A stretch of DNA of 64,000 nucleotides, taken from Hyphomicrobiales bacterium (GTDB taxonomy: Bacteria > Pseudomonadota > Alphaproteobacteria > Rhizobiales > Rhizobiaceae). Location of the stretch: assembly GCA_900471605.1 (NCBI GenBank), contig UCEY01000019.1, forward strand, positions 1-64,000, written 5' to 3'. Below the pieces are notes generated by a model. That model was not told the origin of the DNA. It saw nothing but the letters and a program-made list of their open reading frames with translations, and did no database searches. Within the stretch, counting starts at the first letter, position 1; the number at the start of each line of letters is the position of its first letter. Positions 1 to 9,182 of this stretch are shown in pieces. Both the position numbers and the translations under genes were made by a program.

Positions 1-153
1 ACCGATGCGGTCTGCCGCCTCGCGTACGATCACATTGGTGCGTTCCGCCACGAGCTCGCTGTTTCTGAGGACAAGGGATACCGTCGAGCGCGAGACGCCT
101 GCCACCTTCGCGACATCGTCAATGGTCAGTCGGCGTTCCGTGTCATCGTTCAC
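1..153 (-). CDS. LacI-family transcriptional regulator, N-terminus only
   Basis: Only the first 51 codons lie in the window; the gene runs off its left edge. The reverse-strand translation starts at GTG (151-153), with GAGGGA eight bases upstream and an in-frame TGA just before it, so the start is well fixed. Residues 8-30 hold the LacI helix-turn-helix (TIDDVAKVAGVSRSTVS), which binds palindromic operators; the lost C-terminal part should bind a sugar. The gene lies 30 bases downstream of the glycosidase-like gene on the same strand and is probably cotranscribed with it. Inference: it regulates the adjacent sugar ABC operon through the palindrome at 1791-1822. Confidence 0.88.
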   Translation of the reverse strand, partial: MNDDTERRLTIDDVAKVAGVSRSTVSLVLRNSELVAERTNVIVREAADRIG

Positions 154-183
154 TTGCGCAATCCCTCAATCCGGTCGCGGCGC

Positions 184-1692
184 TTATTCATCGATGACGC
201 CCGAATAGCCGGGACCGCCGGCCGCAAGATAACCTCCGCTCTGGCCGCCTATGGAGTGGCTGACCCAGAATGCGTAGAGGTGGGAATTTTCGAGGACGAA
301 CTGAAACCTGACCGGCTTTCCAGCGAACTGACCGAGGTCACCGCCCTTCCACCGCACCGAGCAGGTCACCTTGTCCACGGTGACGGCTTCGCAGTCGTCG
401 AGGCCGTAGCCTGCGATTGCTTCTCCCTCCTCGTCCAGCACGGCGATCCTCATTTGCCCGCCGCCGCAGTCAGCATTGACGAAGAAGTGGCTGCCGGAGA
501 AGATCAGCGGCTTGGTGATCATTTCACCGCTCCGCTCCGTGTGAAGCGACACGAATCCGTCGCGTCGCAACGTGACAAGCGCCACTGCTCCGCCCGCGTA
601 GGAATGAGTGCCGAGGTTCGGTGAAATCCCCGAGAAACCGGATACGTAGAAATAGAGTTCGTCGCCCACGACGAGGCAGACGCCGCCCGTCGCGTGCAGA
701 TAACCTCGATCCCACTGTCCAGGAACCTGCGAGGGCGCAAGGAACGGCTCGGTGCGGTTGGGACGGATCCAGTCGAGACCGTCGCGGCTGAAGCCGATCT
801 CCAGGTCAGTGATCTTGGGCAGACCGGCGTAGAAGCTTTCCGGGTTCTGCGGGCCGCGGAACATGCCGTAGACGCCGAGCATCACGCTCTCGTAGGCCAC
901 AGCGTCGAAATTGTAGATCTCTGACCGAACGACACCCAGCGGGTTTGCATGATCGATCGCATCGGGGACGACCAGCGCCTTGCGTTCCTGTTCGGTCCAG
1001 TTGCGCCCCTCCACGAAGTCTTCGTGTGCCACGTAGTTCCGTTGACGGCCCATCTCCGCATGGACGCGCAGCGAGTAGTACCATTTGGAATCGAAGGGAT
1101 TGTAGTAGAAGTTGCTATTGTCGCCGCACAGTCCGGTGCGCCCGCGAGCAGTCCAGTTGATCGCGTCCGCAGACGTGTAGATCTCGGCGTACTGCTCCTT
1201 CACGCCGTCAAAGTCGTAGTCGACATAGGGCATGCTCGGATGCGAGCCGTGCCGATAATAGACCATCATCTTGAAGCGCTCGGCCGGATCCTTGGCGAAG
1301 GTGTCGAGCCAGAAGCCGGCGCCATCGCGCATCCGGGGATAGCCGATCGGCAGAATTCTGTTGGTGACGCCATCGATCGGAAGGATAGGGCGATCCCAAT
1401 GGATCCCGTCGCGGCTCGTTGCCAGGGCTGTCGAAGCGAACCAGCCCGCATGATAGGTCATCTTGAAGAGATTGTCGGCGGCATCGAAGAAGACCCCGTC
1501 CTGGAAAGTGCAGGCGACCGGGCAATATCCGCCGTTCATCTCGATCGGCGTTTCAGGCTTCAGAACCGGCGTCGCGGGGTGAACCTTCGGCTGGTGAAAC
1601 TTGCGTACCAACTGCGACGACGCGATGAGGTAATCGTCGAACAAAAGCTGCCGACCTGCCCCGAGAGTAACAGCCGTCTCCTGAGATTTCAT
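184..1692 (-). CDS. Glycosyl hydrolase-like five-bladed beta-propeller protein (GH32/43/130-like)
   Basis: A 502-residue protein without a signal peptide, so probably cytoplasmic. The reading frame extends upstream to 1803, but ATG 1690-1692 is preceded by GGAGGAG at good spacing and begins the conserved part (GAGRQLLFDDYLIASS). The body has propeller-like repeats such as TSRDGIHWDRP and FSRDGLDWIRP, the S-x-D-G-x-x-W signature common in five-bladed propeller glycosidases and phosphorylases. The exact GH family and substrate are not decided from sequence. It lies between a LacI regulator and a divergent sugar ABC transporter, so it probably processes the imported oligosaccharide inside the cell. 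Confidence 0.7.
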   Translation of the reverse strand: MKSQETAVTLGAGRQLLFDDYLIASSQLVRKFHQPKVHPATPVLKPETPIEMNGGYCPVACTFQDGVFFDAADNLFKMTYHAGWFASTALATSRDGIHWDRPILPIDGVTNRILPIGYPRMRDGAGFWLDTFAKDPAERFKMMVYYRHGSHPSMPYVDYDFDGVKEQYAEIYTSADAINWTARGRTGLCGDNSNFYYNPFDSKWYYSLRVHAEMGRQRNYVAHEDFVEGRNWTEQERKALVVPDAIDHANPLGVVRSEIYNFDAVAYESVMLGVYGMFRGPQNPESFYAGLPKITDLEIGFSRDGLDWIRPNRTEPFLAPSQVPGQWDRGYLHATGGVCLVVGDELYFYVSGFSGISPNLGTHSYAGGAVALVTLRRDGFVSLHTERSGEMITKPLIFSGSHFFVNADCGGGQMRIAVLDEEGEAIAGYGLDDCEAVTVDKVTCSVRWKGGDLGQFAGKPVRFQFVLENSHLYAFWVSHSIGGQSGGYLAAGGPGYSGVIDE

Positions 1693-1790
1693 ATGCGGGC
1701 GCTCCTCCAGCAACTCTTTTCCGAAGTATTTTAGACCGTTCCAAGTGTCAACCGGCACCCGCGACATAAAAGAAGTTGACAAAATTAGAT

Positions 1791-1822
1791 CGATCCAACA
1801 CATTCCGCGAATGGTTGGATCG
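1791..1822. promoter_or_regulatory. 32-bp near-perfect palindrome, candidate LacI-type operator
   Basis: The left arm is CGATCCAAC (1791-1799), a single extra A (1800), then CATTC (1801-1805). The centre is CGC (1806-1808). The right arm is GAATG (1809-1813) then GTTGGATCG (1814-1822). Fourteen base pairs are complementary with one bulged base. It lies between the divergent starts at 1692 and 1926, and a TTGACA (1776-1781) sits just beside it on the plus strand. The position and size suit an operator for the LacI protein encoded at the left edge; this assignment is inference. Confidence 0.6.
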
Positions 1823-1925
1823 GTCGAAATTCGGGTAATCTCCTATTTTTGACATCGGAGGACGATGAGGAGCACCCGCAGCCAACTTTTGCATTTTCCA
1901 CGTCTGGACTTTTTGGGAGGACACC

Positions 1926-3200
1926 ATGAAGCGTAAGTTCCAAGTACTCGCCGTAGCCATGCTGACGGCACTGTCATCGACCGCACTTGCACAGGAAAAG
2001 AAGCTCACGATCGTGGGCGTGAACATCCACGAGTCGTCGATGCGCGGCGTCGGGCTGAAGAACGGCGTCGATGCAGTCGCCGAGTTTGAAAAGCAGACGG
2101 GCAACAAGGTCGCCGTCAACGTGGAGACCGGACCGGGCATCCTTGAAGCGCTCCCGCGCCTGGGCACGCTCAACAAGTCGGCCGAGGACATCATCATGGT
2201 GTCCCAGCTCATGGCCAACCCGCGCATCGCTGCTTTTCTGGAACCGCTCGACAAATATATGGCGGCGAACGCCATTCCGGGCTTCCCGCAGGATTGGGTA
2301 AAGGCTCCGGTCGATTCCGGCACCATCAAGAGCCAGCATTATCTCGTTCCCTTGCGCTGCGGCGTCTGGATCTTCTGGGGCAACAAGAAGTACCTGTCGG
2401 ATCAGGGCGTCGCCGAAACCCCGACGACCCCCGAACAGCTCTACGAAGCCGCCAAGAAGGCGACCTTCACCAAACCGAATGGCGAGAAGGTCTACGGCTT
2501 CGCTGTCCGTGGGATCAGCGACCAGGTACCATCCGGGCTCGCGACGATCGGCGCGATGTTCGGCGGCTCGATCATCAATGAAAAGGGCGAGGTCGTCGTC
2601 AACAGCCCGGCCATGGTCAAGGCTGCAGAATACATGCGCAAGCTTTTCGCCGAAGGCATCATGCCGCCGAACTGGACCAGCGTCGACGCCGACCAGATGT
2701 TCACGCAGGGCCGGCTCTCCATGGTTGTCAGCAATGACAACTTCACCTCGCGCTTCGAGTCCACCGAAGCCCTCGGCCCGGGCGGCACCGTGCCGTTCCA
2801 CGTTCCGCTGCAGGAATCCCTGCGCAAAAACGGCATCAATTACGCAGGCAGCCAGTCCTTCTATTGGGGCGCTGGTATCCTGAAGGGCTCGCAGAACAAG
2901 GAACAGGCATACGCTCTGCTCAAGTATCTCGCAGGTCCGCAGCCGGAAGCCATGATGATGTCCAACGGCAACCAGCCTTGCCGCTCCGCTCCGCTCGCCA
3001 AGCTCGGTGAAACGGTTGCCGCCAACAAGGTCGGCATCGATACGCTCGCCATCTCGCGCCCGCCCCTGCCGGGCAACCCGCGCCTTAGTGAAGCGAGCGA
3101 CGCGATCGCAGTTGCCGTCCAGAACATCGTCGTAAACGGCGCCGACGCAAAGAAGACTCTCGACACCCTGTCCACCGACCTCAAGGGTATCTACGAGTAG
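1926..3200 (+). CDS. Sugar ABC transporter substrate-binding protein (extracellular solute-binding family 1)
   Basis: A 424-residue periplasmic binding protein. A Sec signal peptide (MKRKFQVLAVAMLTALSSTA, cleavage near ALA-Q, residues 21-23) is followed by the family-1 fold. Landmarks are the early strand LTIVGVNIH, a DIIMVSQL-type segment, and the C-terminal ALLKYLAG region. GGGAGG precedes the ATG by five bases. It is the first gene of a CUT1-type sugar uptake operon (binding protein, two permeases, ATPase) and is separated from the permeases by about 200 bases containing a hairpin, which would favour higher expression of the binding protein. The ligand is unknown; an oligosaccharide is likely given the adjacent glycosidase-like gene. 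Confidence 0.9.
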   Translation: MKRKFQVLAVAMLTALSSTALAQEKKLTIVGVNIHESSMRGVGLKNGVDAVAEFEKQTGNKVAVNVETGPGILEALPRLGTLNKSAEDIIMVSQLMANPRIAAFLEPLDKYMAANAIPGFPQDWVKAPVDSGTIKSQHYLVPLRCGVWIFWGNKKYLSDQGVAETPTTPEQLYEAAKKATFTKPNGEKVYGFAVRGISDQVPSGLATIGAMFGGSIINEKGEVVVNSPAMVKAAEYMRKLFAEGIMPPNWTSVDADQMFTQGRLSMVVSNDNFTSRFESTEALGPGGTVPFHVPLQESLRKNGINYAGSQSFYWGAGILKGSQNKEQAYALLKYLAGPQPEAMMMSNGNQPCRSAPLAKLGETVAANKVGIDTLAISRPPLPGNPRLSEASDAIAVAVQNIVVNGADAKKTLDTLSTDLKGIYE

Positions 3201-3258
3201 TTGCCGATAGGCACGGCCGGGCTTCGAAGGCACTAAAGTCGTTCATTGAAAAGGCCTG

Positions 3259-3280
3259 CCCAGGGATCGGATTCCCTGGG
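3259..3280 (+). promoter_or_regulatory. Intercistronic stem-loop after the binding-protein gene
   Basis: CCCAGGGA (3259-3266) pairs perfectly with TCCCTGGG (3273-3280) across a six-base loop. No T-run follows, so it is not a classical terminator. Hairpins at this place in ABC operons are known to protect the upstream transcript or partly terminate, giving an excess of binding protein over permeases. That role is inferred here. Confidence 0.55.
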
Positions 3281-3404
3281 TGTCCGGCATGATCGCGCGG
3301 ATGCCGCTTTCCTTTTTTGCCGAAGCCATTCCATATGCCGAGGCCTTTAGCGCATTGCCGGGGCGCATAACCCGCACCGCCAATCCATCAACTGGAAGAC
3401 CAGC

Positions 3405-4334
3405 ATGGCTACGAACGCCTCTACTGCCGCCCCAATTCCACGCCCCAACAAGCGAAGCAGGTATTCGGAGAACCTCCTGGCCGCCACCGCGGTAACCCCA
3501 CCCATCCTGCTGCTCGTTCTGTTCATCGGCATTCCCGCAGTCGCCCTGCTGGCGACCGCGTTTACCGATTATTCTCCCGGGATCGAGCCCGAGTTCATCG
3601 GCTGGAAGAATTTCACCACGCTGTTCAACAGCTCGGTCTTCTATTCCATTCTCCTCCGGAACATCGGCTACGTCATTGGCGTGGTGAGCCTCCAGCTGCT
3701 GGTCGCGCTGGGTATTGCGCTCATCCTCGACAACGAGCTTCCCTATCGCAGGATATGGATGGCCCTGCTGATCGCGCCGTTTGCGATCAGTCCCGTCGTC
3801 GGCGTCGTCATCTGGAAGAACCTGCTGGATCCGTCATACGGCCTGGTCAACTACGTGGTTTCGTCCCTGGGACTGCCGACGGTTCCGTGGATGTCCACGC
3901 CCCTGACCTCGATGATCGCCGTCGTAATCGTCGCGGTCTGGCGAGGCTTCCCGTTCATCGCCATCATCCTGTTCGCGGCCTTGCGCGGGATTCCCGTGGA
4001 AGTGAAGGAAGCCGCCAAGATCGACGGCGCGACATCCTTCCAGATCTTCTGGCATGTCAAGCTGCCGTTCATCATGCCGGCGCTTTCGATCATGGCATTG
4101 TTCGAGACGATCTTCGCCGTCCGCGAATTCGATACGATCCAGACCATGACGGGCGGCGGCCCCGGCACCTCTACGTCGCTTCTGTCCCACTACCTCTACC
4201 GGACGGCCTTCGGCACGTTCCGGTTCGGCATGGGCGCTGCGGTCGGCTGGGTCATGCTCGCTCTTACCATGCTGATGGCGGCGTTGATCATCTGGCGCGC
4301 GTATCGCGACATGTTTCCCAAGAATAAGGCTTGA
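3405..4334 (+). CDS. Sugar ABC transporter permease, MalF-type
   Basis: A 309-residue inner-membrane permease. A charged cytoplasmic N-terminus (to about residue 25) precedes six hydrophobic segments. The cytoplasmic EAA loop that contacts the ATPase is visible near residues 197-225 (EVKEAAKIDGATSFQIFWHV followed by KLPFIMPAL). GGAAG precedes the ATG by six bases. The gene ends three bases before the next permease, so translation of the pair is probably coupled. It forms the heteromeric channel with the 4338-5168 product. Confidence 0.92.
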   Translation: MATNASTAAPIPRPNKRSRYSENLLAATAVTPPILLLVLFIGIPAVALLATAFTDYSPGIEPEFIGWKNFTTLFNSSVFYSILLRNIGYVIGVVSLQLLVALGIALILDNELPYRRIWMALLIAPFAISPVVGVVIWKNLLDPSYGLVNYVVSSLGLPTVPWMSTPLTSMIAVVIVAVWRGFPFIAIILFAALRGIPVEVKEAAKIDGATSFQIFWHVKLPFIMPALSIMALFETIFAVREFDTIQTMTGGGPGTSTSLLSHYLYRTAFGTFRFGMGAAVGWVMLALTMLMAALIIWRAYRDMFPKNKA

Positions 4335-4337
4335 ACA

Positions 4338-5168
4338 ATGAGCGGAAATATCACCGGACGCATCCTTGTCTTCGTGCTGCTCTGCATCGCGGTCATCTGG
4401 GCATTCTTCCCGATCCTGTTCATGATCAGCAGCTCGTTCAAACCCGGCAACCTCATATGGTCGTATCCGCCGAAACTGATCGCCGAGCCGACATTCGCGA
4501 ACTATCAGAATATTGCTACGCTGTTTCCGCGTTTCTGGAAGAGCTTCTTCAATAGCGTCATCGTCACGGCACTTACCACGGCCCTGACCCTGACGATGGC
4601 GATTGCCTCCGCATTCGTGTTCTCCCGGCTTCGGCAGCCCTGGCTGAAGGTGCCGGCGTTCCTGATGATCTTCGTCAGAATGTTTCCCGGCATCGTCGTC
4701 GTGATTCCGCTCTATCCGGTCTTCAACGAACTGGGCTGGCTCGATACCGTGACCCCGCTCGTCCTGTGCGGCGCGGCGTTTGCGGTGAGCATGGCGACCT
4801 TGCTTATCAAGACCTTCGTCGACGACATCCCGGTCGACCTCGAGGAGGCTGCGATGATCGACGGGTGCTCGAGGGTCGGCGCATTCATCCGCATCACGCT
4901 GCCCCTGCTCACTCCGGCGATCGCCGCGGTCTCGCTGGTCGTCGCGATCGGCTCGTGGAACGAATACCTGTTTCCGCTGGTGTTCACGTCGAACGACGCA
5001 CGGACGGCCCCGGTCATCATCGCCATCGCCATGAGCAACGAGGATGGCGTCGCCTGGGGCGGGATCATGGCGATGGCCACCGCCTACCTCGCGCCGCCGC
5101 TTCTGCTGGTCCTGATGCTGCACAAGCAGATCACGAACGTCATGACGATGGGCGCGGTCAAAGGCTGA
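4338..5168 (+). CDS. Sugar ABC transporter permease, MalG-type
   Basis: A 276-residue inner-membrane protein with six predicted hydrophobic segments. The N-terminal helix (ILVFVLLCIAVIWAFFPILF) is typical of MalG-like permeases. The EAA loop DLEEAAMIDGCSRVGAFIRI then TLPLLTPAI lies around residues 171-200, and SWNEYLFPLVF is a family landmark. It partners the preceding MalF-type subunit. About 110 bases separate it from the ATPase gene. Confidence 0.92.
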   Translation: MSGNITGRILVFVLLCIAVIWAFFPILFMISSSFKPGNLIWSYPPKLIAEPTFANYQNIATLFPRFWKSFFNSVIVTALTTALTLTMAIASAFVFSRLRQPWLKVPAFLMIFVRMFPGIVVVIPLYPVFNELGWLDTVTPLVLCGAAFAVSMATLLIKTFVDDIPVDLEEAAMIDGCSRVGAFIRITLPLLTPAIAAVSLVVAIGSWNEYLFPLVFTSNDARTAPVIIAIAMSNEDGVAWGGIMAMATAYLAPPLLLVLMLHKQITNVMTMGAVKG

Positions 5169-5278
5169 GCGGACCGGTTCTTCAAGAGTTGGGGTCTCCC
5201 CCATCGCAGGCCGGATGCCGCTCCTCATCTTGGCGCCCGGCCTGCACTTCAGCAATCGAACTATTCTCAGGAGGGCGC

Positions 5279-6322
<1,044 letters not shown>

Positions 6323-6729
6323 CGCCGATCCTTCGACCAGCCCTTCGCATAGCGCCGGATAGCATCGTAGCTGCCGTCGTAACCCTCCTCCATCCGCCAG
6401 CAAAAAACGGATGGTCAGACGAAACAGGTGGGGGGTCAAAATATTCCACGCCGAAACACATCACGTCGAGGAGACCTCAGCGCCGTCTCTCGGCATGGCG
6501 CCCTGGGCGTGATGTTTTCGCGCACTCCGAGACAAGGTGAATTTACCTATCGGGGAAAAGCTCAGCCATCTTTACTTTTGCGTGCATTGGCCTCACGATG
6601 CCGCAACATTCGAAAGGGCCCGAACAAGACCCGTCATACTCCGCGACTTGGGTGCGCGGCTGTTTCATTTCATGCATCGTGATTTGCGTCTGACATCGTT
6701 GCTTTAGCGCTCGTAATTGCGGGGGTATC
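6323..6729. other. Intergenic region upstream of the six-gene giant-protein operon
   Basis: These 407 bases hold no convincing gene. A 7-bp hairpin CCATCCG (6390-6396) / CGGATGG (6408-6414) with an A-rich loop follows the sugar ABC operon, but it has no T-run. The open frames here are short and lack ribosome sites. The promoter of the following operon should be here, but I cannot point to a clear -35/-10 pair. No integrase, tRNA or att-like repeat was seen at this boundary. Confidence 0.5.
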
Positions 6730-9180
6730 ATGGCTTCAAGCAGCATCAGCAGCACGAGGACCCGGTCTCGCGCGCAACGGCGTGCGGCGGTCGCTCTCTG
6801 CCGCCATCCCGGCGTATTGAAGGTCGGGCTGGGCGCGAGCGTTGCCGGCACGCCGCTGCTCCGGGTCTATATGGCCAAAGAGCCGGAGGCAGCTGCGATT
6901 CCGGCACATTTCGATGGCTTCGCCACCGAGATCGCACAGGCGGTGCCGACCATCCCCTGCTCTTCCACGCCAACCTTCTATCCCGGCGACCCGATCAGCC
7001 GCGATATCTCCGACCGGGCGTCGAAGATCGGAACACTCGGCGCCATCGTACTGCGTACCGACAAGGAGAACGGCAATAAGCAGGAACGTTATTTACTCAC
7101 CAACGAACACGTGCTCGCCGCCGATTTTCTCAAGAACGATCAAGCCTCGATCTACAAGGGAACACGCGGAAGCTGCAACAAGCCAGGCGCGCAGGTTCGG
7201 GTAGATCCGACCGATAAGTTCATGTTCAAGGGCAACCGGCTCTTGAAGGACTCGACCTATTTCGCGCTTGATATAGCGATCGCACCGCTGCTCGCGGGCG
7301 TGATGAGCTCTAATCGCAAGAGCGAAATCTCCAGTTTCGACGGACAGATCCGAGATCTGTGGGAAGAATACAAAAACCTGCCCGCCTTGCAGTCGATGCC
7401 GGCGTTCCAGAGGGGGCAGCAGCCCTCAATCGATGCGGCCGAGCAGGCCCAGACCGCAATCAATAGCGCGATCCAAGAGATAGTTCCGAAAGACACGCTG
7501 AATGTGAAGAAGATCGGCGCCCGGACGGACGATACGGAAGGACAGATCATCGGCATTTGCGTACGCGATATCGATTCGCATACCAACGACGGCCTCTATT
7601 TGCTGCAGCTTATCATCAAACCCACCACCAAGGTCCACAAATACGACGAGACCTACACGTTTATCCCGGAAACGGCGCAGAAGGTGCTCGATCACACCAA
7701 TTCCAACCTGGTCGGATTTCCGCTGACCGTCACCGCGAAGGTTGTGGGCACCGATGACAAAGGCAACAAGAAGATCAAGATCAAGGGCGACGTCTTCTCG
7801 CTCAAGGGCGATTCCGGCTCGCTCATCATCGACGCTCAGGGCAAGGCCGTCGGCCTTCTGAATGCGGGAGCCTTGCTGGATGCCCGGCCCGTGGGGGCCA
7901 AGGACGACGTCGATATTCCCAACGGCCTCACCTTCGCGCAATTCATCGTACCCGCCTTCGCGCAGATGGAGAACTACAAGGACGACGACAATCCGGTGGA
8001 AAAGCCGGTCGCGACCCTGACATTCATTCCGCCTGGCGATCCGGCCAGCGCGCAACCGCTTGCCATCGAGGCCTTCGCGCCGCCGCGCGACGAGAACCAG
8101 GAACTGGCCGACCGGCTCGAGGACCTGGTCGGCACCGGGCCTGACGGGCAGCGCCTTGTGCGCATCGCGCGCGCGCATCTCGCGGAGATGCGGCACCTGA
8201 TCCACCATCGCCGCCGCGTGACCGTTTCCTGGCATCGCAACAAGGGGCCGGGCTATGTCGCGGCGATAGAGCGCTCGCTGCGCAACAGGACACCCGTGCC
8301 GCGAGAGATCGACGGGGTCTCCCTCGCATCAGGCCTGCGCGCCATGCGTTTCGTGCTGATGCAGGAGGGTAGCGACGGATTAAGGGCGGCGCTCGCGGCG
8401 CATGCCGACTGGTTCATTGCCCTTCTCGAGCAGTCTGACGGCGTGGAGAATGCGCTTGGCAGGCTGAAGGCGGGCGCGGCCGTGGCGCCGCCCTCCGGCA
8501 TCCGCGTCATCAATGCAAAAGGCGTTCCGGGGACGATCGGCGCGGCGCTGCGACGTCACGACGGGCGGCTCGTGCTTCTCGGCAGCCATCACGTGATCCA
8601 TGGCCGGGGCGCCGAGACCGGCGATGCCGTTTTCGGGCTCGATACCCGGGATGGAGCACTTGTCGAGATCGGCCGCAGCATCGGTGGATGGATCGGGCGG
8701 CTGACGGTGGCGGGCGAGCCGGTCTTCGCCGATTGCGCCGCGGTGCTGTGCCACGATCTTCCTACCCTGCCGCAATCCTGGCGCGAGCGGCTTGCCTCGC
8801 TGGCACAGTTCGACGGCTTTGCCGAACCTGCCGCAGGCGCGGCGGCGTTCAAGGACGGTGCGGCGACCGGGCGCACGAAAGGGCGCATTGCCGATATCGA
8901 TTTCTCGGATGTCACCGTCATCGAGGACGACAGCTTCGAGACGAGCGGACAGATCCTCGTCACGCCGGTCGCGGCCGACGGACTGCGCGACGGGATCGAC
9001 GTGAATTTCTGCGCTCAAGGCGATTCGGGTGCCGCGCTGTTCGACGAGCAGCGCCGCCTTGTCGGGCTGATCTGGGGCACCAATGCGCTTGGCGAAGCGA
9101 TCGCCAGCCCGATCGGCGCCGTGCTCCGGGCGTTGGACCTGACCCGCGAGATCGGTTCGCCCGCGCTGGAGGAAATCTGA
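6730..9180 (+). CDS. Protein with two trypsin-like serine protease domains
   Basis: An 816-residue protein with no Sec signal or membrane helix. Residues 17-71 (HPGVLKVGLGASVAGTPLLR onward) resemble the small N-terminal domain seen before some bacterial S1-like peptidases. Protease domain 1 has an intact triad: H127 (TNEHVLA), D181 (ALDIAIA), S362 (KGDSGSL). A helical region at about 455-577 carries WHRNKGP and recurs in the next gene. Protease domain 2 again has a triad: H621 (GSHHVIHG), D668 (FADCAAV), S766 (QGDSGAAL). Tandem protease domains in one chain are unusual. It is the first gene of a six-gene operon, and its stop lies two bases from the next ATG. The ribosome site is modest (GGGGG four to five bases before ATG). 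Targets are unknown; processing of the giant operon partners is a hypothesis. Confidence 0.8.
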   Translation: MASSSISSTRTRSRAQRRAAVALCRHPGVLKVGLGASVAGTPLLRVYMAKEPEAAAIPAHFDGFATEIAQAVPTIPCSSTPTFYPGDPISRDISDRASKIGTLGAIVLRTDKENGNKQERYLLTNEHVLAADFLKNDQASIYKGTRGSCNKPGAQVRVDPTDKFMFKGNRLLKDSTYFALDIAIAPLLAGVMSSNRKSEISSFDGQIRDLWEEYKNLPALQSMPAFQRGQQPSIDAAEQAQTAINSAIQEIVPKDTLNVKKIGARTDDTEGQIIGICVRDIDSHTNDGLYLLQLIIKPTTKVHKYDETYTFIPETAQKVLDHTNSNLVGFPLTVTAKVVGTDDKGNKKIKIKGDVFSLKGDSGSLIIDAQGKAVGLLNAGALLDARPVGAKDDVDIPNGLTFAQFIVPAFAQMENYKDDDNPVEKPVATLTFIPPGDPASAQPLAIEAFAPPRDENQELADRLEDLVGTGPDGQRLVRIARAHLAEMRHLIHHRRRVTVSWHRNKGPGYVAAIERSLRNRTPVPREIDGVSLASGLRAMRFVLMQEGSDGLRAALAAHADWFIALLEQSDGVENALGRLKAGAAVAPPSGIRVINAKGVPGTIGAALRRHDGRLVLLGSHHVIHGRGAETGDAVFGLDTRDGALVEIGRSIGGWIGRLTVAGEPVFADCAAVLCHDLPTLPQSWRERLASLAQFDGFAEPAAGAAAFKDGAATGRTKGRIADIDFSDVTVIEDDSFETSGQILVTPVAADGLRDGIDVNFCAQGDSGAALFDEQRRLVGLIWGTNALGEAIASPIGAVLRALDLTREIGSPALEEI

Positions 9181-9182
9181 GC

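Noticed and set aside
3834-5255. 473-codon minus-strand open frame
   Set aside because: Antisense to the two sugar permeases; the translation is Arg/Asp/His-rich, as expected from complementing membrane-protein codons.
6428-6682. 84-codon frame in the gap before the giant-protein operon
   Set aside because: Arg-rich random-looking translation, no ribosome site and no homology recognised.
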